A stretch of DNA of 64,000 nt from Oceanispirochaeta crateris (GCF_008329965.1 NZ_CP036150.1:248001-312000), one strand, 5' to 3'. Positions 10,531-19,639 are shown, numbered from the stretch's first letter. A program made the numbers and translations. The notes: generated by a model not told the origin, from the letters alone.

Positions 10531-10704
10531 ATTTTCAATTTCATAGGGATAATCAATATTCTTTGTCCTCTTTTCAGTCAAAAAATAATGAGTTGTCAGG
10601 TGAATTTCCCATTTTCTTAGATCTAGGAAACATCATATTACCTAGTGATTTCATACTAATCGTGCATTCCCCCCTTTTCAGACCACTTAAAAGCTTATAA
10701 GGTA

Positions 10705-10739
10705 TAGATATTAAAATGACACATATCTATAATGTGTCA
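10705..10739 (+). promoter_or_regulatory. Promoter overlapped by a perfect inverted repeat (candidate operator)
   Basis: A consensus -10 TATAAT lies at 10728-10733 with TAGATA 17 bases upstream as a partial -35. The -10 sits inside TGACACAT (10717-10724), seven bases, ATGTGTCA (10732-10739), an exact 8-base inverted repeat. A dimeric repressor bound there would block RNA polymerase. The predicted transcript starts about 17 bases before the ATG, leaving only room for AAAGGAGG. The regulator is unknown; one that senses lipid or branched-chain metabolites would fit the gene, as inference. Confidence 0.6.
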
Positions 10740-10756
10740 ATATAAAAGGAGGCACA

Positions 10757-13700
10757 ATGGACCTACAAACCTTCCGAAAAAATTACACCACTATGGTGAC
10801 AGCACGAGAAATGGATCTTTTGGAGCAAAGCTACACCGGCAGAGGTGAAGCATTCTTTCATGTTTCAGGAGCCGGTCATGAGGCTACCTGTCTTCTCCAG
10901 GATGTTCTCGGTCCCCAGGACTGGCTGCACTGCCATTACAGAGATAAAGCCCTTATGCTGGCTAGAGGCATTTCACCTGAAATGTTCTTCATGTCCCTTT
11001 TTAATAAAGACGGTTCCCACTCCAGAGGCCGTCAAATGAATGCTCATATGAGCGACCCCGCTAAGAAGGTTCTGAGTATCGTCGGACCTGTCGGCAACAG
11101 CGCTTTGCAGGCGGCAGGAGTGGCCGAAGCGGTCAAAGATCATCAGGATCATCCAATCGTCCTGTGTGGATTGGGAGATGGTATGTCTCAGCAGGGAGAA
11201 GTTCTTGAAGCCGTGGCCCATGCCGTCCGTAAAGAGTTGCCTGTCCTGTTTTTTATTCAGGATAATCAATTTGCCATATCAACCAAAACGGAGGGGCAGA
11301 CCTTCTTTTCCAGACCCGATGGACCTGCAGATGATTTTTACGGCATTCCCATAACAAGACTGGATGGCCGTCATCCCATGACTCTTCCCGAGGCTTTTGA
11401 AACTCTGGTAGGTGAAATGAGAGCAGATCGGAACCCCCGGATAGTCGTTTTTTCAGTTGAACGCCTTCATAGCCATACAAATGCGGATGACCATCGAGTC
11501 TACCGCTCTCAGGATGAAATCCAGAGTGCTCATGAAACAGGTGACCCTATAGTTCATTTGGGAAACTGGCTCATCGAACAGGGAATATCGGCGGAAGAGC
11601 TGGATCAGGAAGTTGAACAGATACGGGTTGCTCTGGCAGAAACAGCCCGGAAGGTTCAGCAGTCCGCAGACCCCCAGCCTGTCTTTAGCGCCAAGAGAGA
11701 GTTGCCGGCCCAGCTATGCGATCCGGAACAGGAATACAGAGGGACTCCTGGAAAGGAATCGCTTACAATGATAGAAGCCTTACGGGAAACCCTCCGGTTT
11801 CAAATGGGCCGAAATCCCGGAGTGGAGCTTCTGGGTGAAGATCTTGAAGATCCTAAAGGGGATGTTTTCGGTGTTACAAAGTCGCTGAGTCAGGAATTCC
11901 CAGGCCGGGTTCAGAACAGCCCCCTCACAGAATCTACAATCATCGGTCTATCCGTTGGCCGGGCCCTTGCCGGAAAACAGCCCGTGGCCTTTCTGCAGTT
12001 TGCGGATTTTCTTCCCATAGCCTTCAATCAGTTATGGGCCGAAGCGGGCAGCATGTTCTGGAGGACCGATGGAGGATGGCAGTGTCCCATGATCGTCATG
12101 GTTTCCTGCGGTGGTTATAAGCCGGGACTCGGTCCATTTCATGCCTCCAGCATGGAGGCTGTGGCCGCGCATATTCCCGGTGTGGATGTGGTCATGCCTT
12201 CCACGGCCGGTGATGCCGCTGGTCTGCTGAATGCCGCCTTCGAATCTAAAAGACCTACCATCTTCTTTTATCCCAAGGCCTGTCTGAATGAGGCTGTCAG
12301 CCGTACCAGCGGGGATGTTTCCCGACAGCTCGTACCATTAGGAGTCGCCCGGAAGCTCAGCGAAGGGGAACATATCAGTTTTGTGAGCTATGGAAATCCG
12401 GTCAAACTCTGTGTTAAGGCCGCCCAGACCCTTCTAGAACAGGGGATCACCAGCGATGTGATTGATCTTCGGTCCATCAGCCCTTGGGACAGGAATCAGG
12501 TTTTTGCATCCGCAGAAAAGACTGGACGGGTCATTATTGTCCATGAAGAGAATCGAACGGCTTCAATGAGCTCCGAGATTGCCGCCGAGCTGGCGGAGCA
12601 TGTAAAAGGACCGCTTATGGTTCGGCGCCTTGTGAGAGAAGATACCTTTGTTCCCTGTAATTTCGATAATCAGCTAGTCCTGCTGCCTTCCTATCAGAAA
12701 ATCCTGGAAACTGCAGTCGATCTGCTGGGTGGAAAAATCAGCTGGACAAAAGAGAAGGACAGTCATTCTGGACTTTTTACCGTAGAAATCATTGGGACCA
12801 GTCCTGCGGATGAAACTGCTGCCATCATTGAATGGAAGATCAAAGCCGGAGATACAATCACAGAAGGTCAGCTTATTGCCGATTTTGAAGCGGATAAAGC
12901 CGCAGCAGAGCTCAAATCTCCCGTTAGCGGTATTGTTGAAGAACTGTTGTTGGATGAAGGTGAAGCCGTTGAAATCGGTACACCGGCATTGACTGTCAAA
13001 ACCGATGCGGGAGGAGAGCTCCTCCTCAAGCCCAAGACGAAAGAAGAGCCTGGAGAGCCCCATATTTCCGGTATGAATCCCGATACCGGGAGGATTCTGC
13101 AAACTTCGGCTGCGCCATCGGAGGATAGGCGCCCTTGGATCTTGGATGTTGAGGGTGTCTTAGGTAGCCGGATTGTTGATAATGCTGAAATCATGGAGCA
13201 ATGTCCCGGTTGGGAGGAGGGTGAAATCTTCAAAATGACGGGCATTGAAAGCCGGAACTGGATTGCGGAAGGGGAAGACATCATCAGCCTTTCTGAAAAA
13301 GCGGTGAAAACTGTTCTGTCGCGAAACAATCTTAAACTGGAAGATCTGAGCCTGATCCTCGTTACTTCTGGAACACCAGGTACGATTACCCCCTCCTTGG
13401 CAACCCGGATTCAGCACACATTGATCCCCGAGGGAAAACACGGACTCTTCTGTCCTGCTTTTGATATAAATGCCGCTTGTTCGGGGTATCTCTATGCTCT
13501 GCAGAGTGCCTGGGATTTTCTCAATACCCGTCCGGACGGGATCATCCTTGTCGTGACGGCCGAAGTACTCTCTCCCTTGGTAGATCGAAGTGATAAATCA
13601 ACCTCACCCATTTTCGGTGATGCCGCTACGGCCACCATTGTGACAGGTTCACAGAGCCCGCTCCAGGGAAAAGCCCGTGTCTTCCGTCCAGTAACATCCG

Positions 13701-14089
13701 CCGCCGGTGAGGCTGGTACCATCCTCACAGTCCCTGCGGATCCAAATCAGACAATTTTTATGAATGGACCCAAAGTTTACCTAGAAGCCGTTCATAGTAT
13801 GATTTCCCTATTGGAAAATGCCTGTGATGAGGGTGGTATTGCCCTGGATGAACTGGATCTGATTGTGCCTCACCAGGCTAACCAGAGGATCATCAATGCG
13901 GTAAAACAGCGATTGAAACTTCCAGAAGAGCAGGTATACAGTCAGATCAAGAATAGGGGAAATACCTCTTCCTGCACGATCCCTCTCTGCCTTGAAAGTA
14001 TCCTTCAGGGATCTACAAAAGGTCTTTTGGGACTGACGGCTTTTGGTGGCGGATTCACATCTGCCGGCGGACTGGTGGAAATTGTTTAA
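10757..14089 (+). CDS. Four-part fusion: 2-oxoacid dehydrogenase E1-alpha / E1-beta / lipoyl domain / KAS III (FabH)
   Basis: One uninterrupted 1110-aa frame. Residues 1-325 are E1-alpha with the thiamine-diphosphate motif GDGMSQQGE (140) to DNQ. Residues 334-655 are E1-beta with the GEDLEDPKGDVFGVT and LGPFHASSMEA segments. Residues 672-755 are a biotinyl/lipoyl domain with Lys714 in the EADKA turn. Residues 791-1110 are a full KAS III with Cys908 (NAACSG), His1039 (PHQANQR) and Asn1069 (NRGNTSS); their 131 and 30 residue spacings match FabH. E1 would decarboxylate a 2-oxoacid and acylate the lipoyl arm. KAS III could then condense that acyl group with malonyl-ACP to prime branched-chain fatty acids. 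No E2 acyltransferase or E3 is nearby. The function as a whole is inference; the domain calls are firm. Confidence 0.9.
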   Translation: MDLQTFRKNYTTMVTAREMDLLEQSYTGRGEAFFHVSGAGHEATCLLQDVLGPQDWLHCHYRDKALMLARGISPEMFFMSLFNKDGSHSRGRQMNAHMSDPAKKVLSIVGPVGNSALQAAGVAEAVKDHQDHPIVLCGLGDGMSQQGEVLEAVAHAVRKELPVLFFIQDNQFAISTKTEGQTFFSRPDGPADDFYGIPITRLDGRHPMTLPEAFETLVGEMRADRNPRIVVFSVERLHSHTNADDHRVYRSQDEIQSAHETGDPIVHLGNWLIEQGISAEELDQEVEQIRVALAETARKVQQSADPQPVFSAKRELPAQLCDPEQEYRGTPGKESLTMIEALRETLRFQMGRNPGVELLGEDLEDPKGDVFGVTKSLSQEFPGRVQNSPLTESTIIGLSVGRALAGKQPVAFLQFADFLPIAFNQLWAEAGSMFWRTDGGWQCPMIVMVSCGGYKPGLGPFHASSMEAVAAHIPGVDVVMPSTAGDAAGLLNAAFESKRPTIFFYPKACLNEAVSRTSGDVSRQLVPLGVARKLSEGEHISFVSYGNPVKLCVKAAQTLLEQGITSDVIDLRSISPWDRNQVFASAEKTGRVIIVHEENRTASMSSEIAAELAEHVKGPLMVRRLVREDTFVPCNFDNQLVLLPSYQKILETAVDLLGGKISWTKEKDSHSGLFTVEIIGTSPADETAAIIEWKIKAGDTITEGQLIADFEADKAAAELKSPVSGIVEELLLDEGEAVEIGTPALTVKTDAGGELLLKPKTKEEPGEPHISGMNPDTGRILQTSAAPSEDRRPWILDVEGVLGSRIVDNAEIMEQCPGWEEGEIFKMTGIESRNWIAEGEDIISLSEKAVKTVLSRNNLKLEDLSLILVTSGTPGTITPSLATRIQHTLIPEGKHGLFCPAFDINAACSGYLYALQSAWDFLNTRPDGIILVVTAEVLSPLVDRSDKSTSPIFGDAATATIVTGSQSPLQGKARVFRPVTSAAGEAGTILTVPADPNQTIFMNGPKVYLEAVHSMISLLENACDEGGIALDELDLIVPHQANQRIINAVKQRLKLPEEQVYSQIKNRGNTSSCTIPLCLESILQGSTKGLLGLTAFGGGFTSAGGLVEIV

Positions 14090-14119
14090 TTTATCTGTTC
14101 AATAAGGGCTGTTCAATAA

Positions 14120-14156
14120 GGCTGATTCTGGTGTAAACCCAGATCAGCCTTTTTTA
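14120..14156 (+). terminator. Terminator after the E1-lipoyl-KAS III gene
   Basis: GGCTGAT...ATCAGCC stem with a short loop and six T residues, 30 bases after the stop. The T-run reaches the 3' end of the convergent dus gene. Confidence 0.85.
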
Positions 14157-15158
14157 TTCCTGCATACTTTCCAGATATTCCTTAAAAATCTTTTTATAGG
14201 TTGTGAAATTTTCTGAATGGACCATTTTATTTCTGATCTCCGATGATCCAGGCAGGCCTTTTGTATAGGCACAAAGCTGCTTTTTCATCTCATTAACGGC
14301 TGTTCTCTCATCCTTATAATGGACGGCAAGAGACAACTGTTTGAAGGCCATCTCCATTTTCTCAAGGGGAGTAGGCCCCGGAAGATGCTCCCCTGTTTGT
14401 AGGAAATGACGGGTTTCTCTAAATAGGAAGGGATTTCCTATGACGCCTCTTGCCAGCATTACACCGTCAATTCCAGTTTGAAGGAGCATATCTGCCACAT
14501 CCTGATCCTTAAAAAGGTCCCCTGAACCCAGAACCGGTATGCCTCCCAGTTCCTGTTTCAGTCTTTTAAGATGATTCCAGTCAGCACTGCCTCCATAGGC
14601 CTGGCTTCGGGTCCGGGCATGCATGGTTACTACAGAGGCTCCTGCCTTGACGGCTTGCTCTGCTGCATCAATATAATTTAGAGAAAGTGCATCCCAACCC
14701 GTTCTTATTTTAACTGTAACCGGAATGTCTGTATTGTCTTTCATAGCCCGGACGATGTCCCCTATCTTTTTGGGGTGACGCATCAGATCCGACCCGGCTC
14801 CGGACTTAATAATTTTGGGAACGGGACATCCGCAATTCAGATCGATCAGGAGTGGTTTTAGCCCTGAAATCATCCGGACGGCTTCTCCGGCGGCTTCGGC
14901 TGTCCCAGAGAAAATCTGAACCGCATAATTCCTCTCTCCCTCAGCCTTTTGGAGAAGCTCTTCGGTTTTACCGCTTCCCCTCACAAGGGCTTCACAGGAG
15001 ACCATTTCCGTATAACAAAGGTCGGCACCCAGTTCGGTACTCACCGTACGAAAGGCTCTGTCGGTGTAACCGGCCAGGGGGGCTGCGAAGATATTTCCCT
15101 CCACTTCAAGCTTTTCGTTGATGCGGAGGGGTCTATACAGGCTGGGAGGGTGACTCAT
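14154..15158 (-). CDS. dus: tRNA-dihydrouridine synthase
   Basis: A flavoprotein that reduces specific uridines of tRNA with NADPH. The 334-aa protein opens its TIM barrel with FAAPLAGYTDRAFR. It has the signature LNCGCPVPKIIKSGAGSDLM containing the catalytic Cys, and later GADWNH-like (GSADWNH) and FMN-phosphate elements (GVMLARGVIGNP). It is the DusB-like class by overall pattern, but the target position cannot be assigned. The start ATG overlaps the tatD stop by four bases (ATGA), so it is translationally coupled to tatD. Confidence 0.92.
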   Translation of the reverse strand: MSHPPSLYRPLRINEKLEVEGNIFAAPLAGYTDRAFRTVSTELGADLCYTEMVSCEALVRGSGKTEELLQKAEGERNYAVQIFSGTAEAAGEAVRMISGLKPLLIDLNCGCPVPKIIKSGAGSDLMRHPKKIGDIVRAMKDNTDIPVTVKIRTGWDALSLNYIDAAEQAVKAGASVVTMHARTRSQAYGGSADWNHLKRLKQELGGIPVLGSGDLFKDQDVADMLLQTGIDGVMLARGVIGNPFLFRETRHFLQTGEHLPGPTPLEKMEMAFKQLSLAVHYKDERTAVNEMKKQLCAYTKGLPGSSEIRNKMVHSENFTTYKKIFKEYLESMQE

Positions 15159-15931
15159 GAGAGACCGAAGAGTGTCCTTGCATTTTCAAAAAGAGCTTCA
15201 TAAACCTCTTCTTCCGGCTCTTCCCTTAAAGAAGCGACAAATTCAGCAGTGGAAGGCAGATAGATGGGCTTATTTCTTTTGCCTCTAAATGCGGCAGGGA
15301 CCATAAAGGGACTTTCACTTTCAATTACAATTCTATCCAGAGGCAGGTATCTGACAGTATCGTGCAGATTTCTTGCATTTCTATAAGTCACATTACCAGC
15401 AAAAGAGAAGTACATGTTGTCATGTTTATCCAGAATCTTTTTGGCATATTCCCAATCTTCTGAATAACAATGGAGAACTCCTCCCTTGGAGGGCATTCTT
15501 GTGCTGAGAATTTCCTGTATGTCCTTTCCTGCATTTCTGTTATGGATGATAACAGGAACATCATTCTGGTCTGCCAGTTCCAACTGGGATATAAAAAGTT
15601 CAACCTGAGAACTCTTGTCCCCAAATTTCCTGTAATAGTCCAGACCTGTTTCTCCCAGAGCAACGACCTTGTCCATATTAAGGCCTTCGGATATTTTCTG
15701 CTCCCAGTCTGGACCAGGATTCTGTACTTCCGACGGAGAAACTCCTATGGCAAAAACCACATTGGATGCAGAGGACAGGTTGTTGTATAGATCAAAAAAA
15801 TCATACAGGTTGTTACAGATGCTCATAATATAAGAGACATTGTCCTGCCTGGCTTCCTGAGTTATGATCAATTGCTCGATCGGATCTTCATGAATTAACC
15901 CGATGTGGGCGTGAGTATCAAAATACTGCAT
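15155..15931 (-). CDS. tatD: TatD-family metal-dependent hydrolase/DNase
   Basis: A 258-aa amidohydrolase-fold protein. Visible metal ligands are DTHAHIG at the N-terminus, GETGLDYYRKFG, VIIHNRN, LHCYSE and ESESPF. TatD proteins act as 3'-5' exonucleases or other phosphodiesterases in DNA repair and turnover. The gene is first in a two-gene operon with dus. The Shine-Dalgarno before the ATG is weak. It is somewhat divergent from the Escherichia protein (for example VPAAFRGKRNKP near the end is conserved). The cellular role is not deducible. Confidence 0.87.
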   Translation of the reverse strand: MQYFDTHAHIGLIHEDPIEQLIITQEARQDNVSYIMSICNNLYDFFDLYNNLSSASNVVFAIGVSPSEVQNPGPDWEQKISEGLNMDKVVALGETGLDYYRKFGDKSSQVELFISQLELADQNDVPVIIHNRNAGKDIQEILSTRMPSKGGVLHCYSEDWEYAKKILDKHDNMYFSFAGNVTYRNARNLHDTVRYLPLDRIVIESESPFMVPAAFRGKRNKPIYLPSTAEFVASLREEPEEEVYEALFENARTLFGLS

Positions 15932-16379
15932 GTTATTACCACTTATAATTAAAATAGGATGTAAGGAGTCTAAATCTTCGGAATGTTTAACATATCCAGT
16001 CTGGACAAGTCAACCAATTCCGTAAATCCCATCAGGGCTTAAAGAATGATTTAGAGAACCCTGCTATATCCTATTATTATCCCACTATTCAGACAAAAAC
16101 AAGGAAAATATTCAAAAACAGGTTTTGCCTTCATGGATAATAATTAAATAAATGATATAAAAGTTTATAACTAGCAAAAATCAGTATTTTAAGGATAAGG
16201 GGAATTCTCCATTCATAAGGGACTATTCTTGTTAAACCCCGGTTTCGGGGGTATAATGGAAAAAATTGAGTGTAAATGGCCATGATAGACTCTGTTATGG
16301 CGGAATCATCCTTGTCTATTCCTCAAGGATTGGTGTACATTTGACGATATTAGAACTGATATAGCCTCAAGGAGCAGTC
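15932..16379. other. 448-base intergenic region between tatD and the M23 gene
   Basis: No supported gene. It holds the promoter at 16229-16257 and a leader of about 115 bases. In the leader, TCCTTG (16309-16314) can pair with CAAGGA at 16324-16329 or with the CAAGGA of the M23 ribosome site at 16368-16373. The left part (15932-16200) is AT-rich and should contain the divergent tatD promoter, which I could not fix. Confidence 0.5.
16229..16257 (+). promoter_or_regulatory. Promoter of the M23 peptidase gene
   Basis: TTGTTA, 17 bases, TATAAT. The spacer contains a small palindrome (CCCCG-GTTT-CGGGG), which may bind a regulator. Confidence 0.65.
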
Positions 16380-17405
16380 GTGGCTGGCAAAAGAATAAAA
16401 AAAATGTCCGTATCATCTTCAGCGAAGCGCAACTCCACCGTTCTAGGACGTTTTGGCAGGGTTAGCCGGCAAAAACTGACAATCATGCTCATTCCCCATT
16501 CGGAGAAGAGAGTTTTTAATTTTCAAATATCCATCCTTGCTCTCAGTTTTATCAGTATCCTCCTCATCTCCCTGGTGGTGACATTTGTCTGGCTTACCGC
16601 CGATTTCTCAGGAACTACTGATCTCCTAGCCTCCCGTTCCCGTGATCTGGAGCATTCGGAAGCCAGTTTAGAAGTTCTCAGAAATGAGGTGAATCAGCTG
16701 ATCAGCTCTACCGAGACCTTTCAAAAATCGCTATCCGGCACATTGGAATCTTTAGGTATTGAATCTGCGGGAAGGGATGCAGCAAGTAGTAGGAGCGGAG
16801 ACCTCACATCCTTCTTTAATGTTGAGTCTTCAGAAAATGGTTCTCTTAGTGAGACCGTTGAAATTCAAAAGTTAAAAACCGCCCTGGATCAATCAGTTGC
16901 TTCTTTGGATGAAATAGGGCAAATTCTGAATTCACAAAAAAGTCTCCTTTCTGATATTCCTACCATGTGGCCTCTTAAGGGAGTGCAGGGGTATGTGACA
17001 GCCGTATTCGGTCCCTCAATCCATCCATTTTCAGGTCAGTGGTATCTTCATAAAGGGATTGACCTGGCTTATGGGTATGGAGTCCCAATCATTTCTACAG
17101 CAAACGGGAAAGTGTTGGAAGTTGATTCTGATGAAGGGTATGGAAACTATGTGGTCATCAGACACAAGTATGGTTTTTATACTAAATATGCCCATCTACA
17201 GCGTGTCTATGTAAGGCCCGGTCAGGATCTTTCACAGGGTGATGTTTTGGGTACCATGGGAAATACCGGTCTGTCTACGGGGCCTCATCTACATTATGAA
17301 GTCCGGATTGGCTCTCAGGTCGTTGATCCTGTCAAATACATCAATATGACAGACAACCATGATATTTTTAACCGTGTCACACGGAATCTTCAAAAGTACA
17401 AGTAA
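16380..17405 (+). CDS. Membrane-anchored M23 (LytM-type) peptidoglycan endopeptidase
   Basis: A 341-aa protein with a basic cytoplasmic N-terminus, one membrane helix (about 55-77), a periplasmic coiled-coil stretch (about 85-185) and a C-terminal Peptidase_M23 domain (about 215-320). Zinc ligands are visible in HKGIDLAYG and in HLHYEV, with the KYAHL element between. It should cut peptide cross-links of the cell wall. It starts at GTG behind AAGGAG. Bactofilin and YaaR genes follow directly, an arrangement seen where bactofilins position M23 enzymes to shape the cell. That functional link is inference from neighbourhood. Confidence 0.88.
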   Translation: MAGKRIKKMSVSSSAKRNSTVLGRFGRVSRQKLTIMLIPHSEKRVFNFQISILALSFISILLISLVVTFVWLTADFSGTTDLLASRSRDLEHSEASLEVLRNEVNQLISSTETFQKSLSGTLESLGIESAGRDAASSRSGDLTSFFNVESSENGSLSETVEIQKLKTALDQSVASLDEIGQILNSQKSLLSDIPTMWPLKGVQGYVTAVFGPSIHPFSGQWYLHKGIDLAYGYGVPIISTANGKVLEVDSDEGYGNYVVIRHKYGFYTKYAHLQRVYVRPGQDLSQGDVLGTMGNTGLSTGPHLHYEVRIGSQVVDPVKYINMTDNHDIFNRVTRNLQKYK

Positions 17406-17533
17406 AGTACAGTCTAAACTTCATAATCCTCCCCTTTTTTAAAAAACTGACAATAAATTCTCAAGCATGACTGTTTTGTTTTTTTTGGAATCGGGTTAGA
17501 CTATTTTAGAATTTGAATTGTAAAGGCTGATAA

Positions 17534-17980
17534 ATGAGCGATTATATAAAAAACCATTCCTTTATAAATTCCATCATCGGAGAAGGCACAAAGTTCAATG
17601 GTGAGCTGGTGTTAAATGGCCTTCTCAGGATTGACGGTGATTTTTCAGGAAGTATCAATACAAGCGGTAAAGTTCTTATTGGTAAAACTGGCCGAGCTGA
17701 ATGTAATATCATTGCCGGTACTGCGGTCGTGGGTGGTGTTGTCCATGGCAACATTTTTTCATCAGGGAAAGTTGTCATTCTGGCAACAGGCATGGTCGTA
17801 GGAAATATTCAGGCCAAGAAGCTGGTTGTTGAAGAAGGTGTTCTTCTTCATGGAAGCTGTGTTATCAAGGGTGAATCTGAATCAAGCGAAGATACTCCCA
17901 CTCCGGCCGTTGGCAGCAGTTACTCCGTAGATTGGCAATCCGATTCCAAAGATACGGGTGTCTCTGGAGAAAGCCGCTGA
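17534..17980 (+). CDS. Bactofilin (polymer-forming cytoskeletal protein) 1
   Basis: A 148-aa protein with the bactofilin core of hydrophobic beta-helix rungs: SIIGEGTKFNGELVLNG, LRIDGDFSGSI, GKVLIGKTG and GNIFSSGKVVIL. Bactofilins polymerise without nucleotide into filaments on the inner membrane and guide cell-wall enzymes. A Ser/Asp-rich tail follows the core. AAGG lies upstream of the ATG. The stop overlaps the next start (TGATG), so it is coupled to the YaaR-like gene, and it follows the M23 peptidase gene. Confidence 0.9.
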   Translation: MSDYIKNHSFINSIIGEGTKFNGELVLNGLLRIDGDFSGSINTSGKVLIGKTGRAECNIIAGTAVVGGVVHGNIFSSGKVVILATGMVVGNIQAKKLVVEEGVLLHGSCVIKGESESSEDTPTPAVGSSYSVDWQSDSKDTGVSGESR

Positions 17981-18480
17981 TGGATAAGCTGGGGATTCTT
18001 GGAGGCTCTATGGCCCCTCTCTCCGGTAAAGCTCCTAATAAGAAGAAAATTACCGGGAAAAAATCCTCCCCAGTCCGTTTTAAAGGCAGTCTCAGAGAAG
18101 TTGAAGAGTCTCGGGATCTCTTGCCCGGTTCTTTAAGCGAAGGGTTGACCGGTCTCGAAAGAGCCGAAGATCTGTTGGATGATGTATATCAGCTGGGTGA
18201 AGAGTTGAAACAGGACGGAACACTTGGGACTCTCCATAAGTATCGTAATGCTGTAAAAAAGTTTTATAAGTATGTTGTTACCAGAAGCCTTGAGGCTTCT
18301 CAGATGGAGGGACGGTTAAATCCCAAGACCATGTCGAGGAAGCAGTATACTCTTATATCAGTGGTGGATGAAAAGCTGGAGAAGCTGGGCGCCGCGGTAT
18401 TACGGAATCAAAAAGAGCAATTAGATATTCTAAAAAAAATTGAAGAAATCTATGGTATACTTGTCGACTTGACACGGTAA
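17980..18480 (+). CDS. YaaR/DUF327-family protein
   Basis: A 166-aa, mostly helical, charged cytoplasmic protein. Its C-terminal half (RNAVKKFYKYVV, KQYTLISVVDEKLEKL, ILKKIEEIYGILVDLTR) matches the DUF327/YaaR family of Bacillus and spirochaetes. The role is not established. The ATG at 17980 overlaps the bactofilin stop, and I prefer it to the in-frame start at 17932, which would lie inside the bactofilin gene. The next gene encodes a RicT/YaaT homologue, recalling the yaaR-holB-yaaT order of Bacillus, here without holB. Confidence 0.8.
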   Translation: MDKLGILGGSMAPLSGKAPNKKKITGKKSSPVRFKGSLREVEESRDLLPGSLSEGLTGLERAEDLLDDVYQLGEELKQDGTLGTLHKYRNAVKKFYKYVVTRSLEASQMEGRLNPKTMSRKQYTLISVVDEKLEKLGAAVLRNQKEQLDILKKIEEIYGILVDLTR

Positions 18481-18586
18481 ATCTCAAGGCTGTGCCGAAT
18501 AGAATGACAGTCCTTGGATGATTCTGTTAGATTTTGGAACACAATAAAAGAGACAACAGGTCTAGTGATTATATAGGAGAAACCCG

Positions 18587-19486
18587 ATGGGATCGGAAAA
18601 GAATAAAGAGCAGAGCAAGACGGGCAGTGCCCTTGATATAAGTCAATATCCAGACGGTCTATACATGACAAAGATCCTTCATTCCAGTGAAACTGAGGTC
18701 TGTATTCCAAGTGATGGAGTGCAGATGGAGCCGGGAGATATGGTTATCATCAAGACCCGATATGGGAATGATATGGTCAAGGTTCTTGGTCCTGTAACAG
18801 ACTTAAGGCATGTCCGGAAGGGCGATCTGCGTGAAATCGTCAGAAAAGCCAGTGAAGAAGACCTAAAGAAAGCCGAGTCTTTCAGGATCAAAGAAGATGA
18901 GGCCTTTAAGGTTTGCCGCGAAAAGATTGAGAAACATAAATTGGATATGTCCCTGGTTTCTGCTCACTATCTACTGGATGAGCCTAAGGTCATGTTCTTT
19001 TTTACAGCTGAAAACAGAATTGATTTTCGGGAACTTGTCAAAGATCTTGTTGCCATATTCAAAATGCGCATTGAACTCCGTCAAATCGGTGTACGGGATG
19101 AATCAAGAGTCCTGGGAGGGCTTGGAGTCTGCGGCCGTGAGTATTGCTGTCATAGTCTCACCGATCATTTGAGCCCTGTTTCCATCAAAATGGCAAAGGA
19201 GCAAAATCTCTCTCTCAACTCAATGAAAATTTCTGGTCCCTGCGGGAGACTCCTTTGCTGCTTGTCCTATGAGTACGACTATTACCAGGAAGAAAAACGG
19301 AAACTTCCTAATGAGGGTGTCCGCATCAATTGGGATGGTGTCAGTTTCAAAGTGATAGAGGTCAATATTTTTTCAAAACGTCTCAGGCTCATAGGATCTG
19401 ATGGGCGTATGTTGGATATTGGGACCTCGGAAATTTCTTATAATAAGGAAACAAGGAACTGGGAGTTAAATCCTTTGGAAATTTAG
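18587..19486 (+). CDS. ricT: PSP1-domain protein RicT/YaaT
   Basis: A 299-aa protein with a PSP1 domain. It carries two cysteine clusters of the form CGREYCC and CGRLLCC, the iron-sulfur ligands of RicT. In Bacillus, RicT (YaaT) with RicA and RicF forms a complex that modulates RNase Y cleavage and development. No ricA or ricF is in the window. The ATG follows AGGAGAAACCC. It lies 106 bases after the yaaR-like gene and is probably in the same transcription unit. Confidence 0.88.
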   Translation: MGSEKNKEQSKTGSALDISQYPDGLYMTKILHSSETEVCIPSDGVQMEPGDMVIIKTRYGNDMVKVLGPVTDLRHVRKGDLREIVRKASEEDLKKAESFRIKEDEAFKVCREKIEKHKLDMSLVSAHYLLDEPKVMFFFTAENRIDFRELVKDLVAIFKMRIELRQIGVRDESRVLGGLGVCGREYCCHSLTDHLSPVSIKMAKEQNLSLNSMKISGPCGRLLCCLSYEYDYYQEEKRKLPNEGVRINWDGVSFKVIEVNIFSKRLRLIGSDGRMLDIGTSEISYNKETRNWELNPLEI

Positions 19487-19496
19487 GTACCTCTTG

Positions 19497-19526
19497 TTGA
19501 CAGTGGCTTTGCAAACCTGTTAATAT
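19497..19526 (+). promoter_or_regulatory. Promoter for the 59-aa gene and rpsT
   Basis: TTGACA, 18 bases, TAATAT, about 110 bases ahead of the small gene. Consensus -35. Confidence 0.6.
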
Positions 19527-19639
19527 CCATCTGCTAATGAATTAAGTAATGGTAGCAAGGGTGCTTGATGCATGTACTTTTCTTATCGTGAACAACTGCA
19601 GTTTTGTAAAAGCTGTTAAAGTGTTATAGGAGTCAAATT

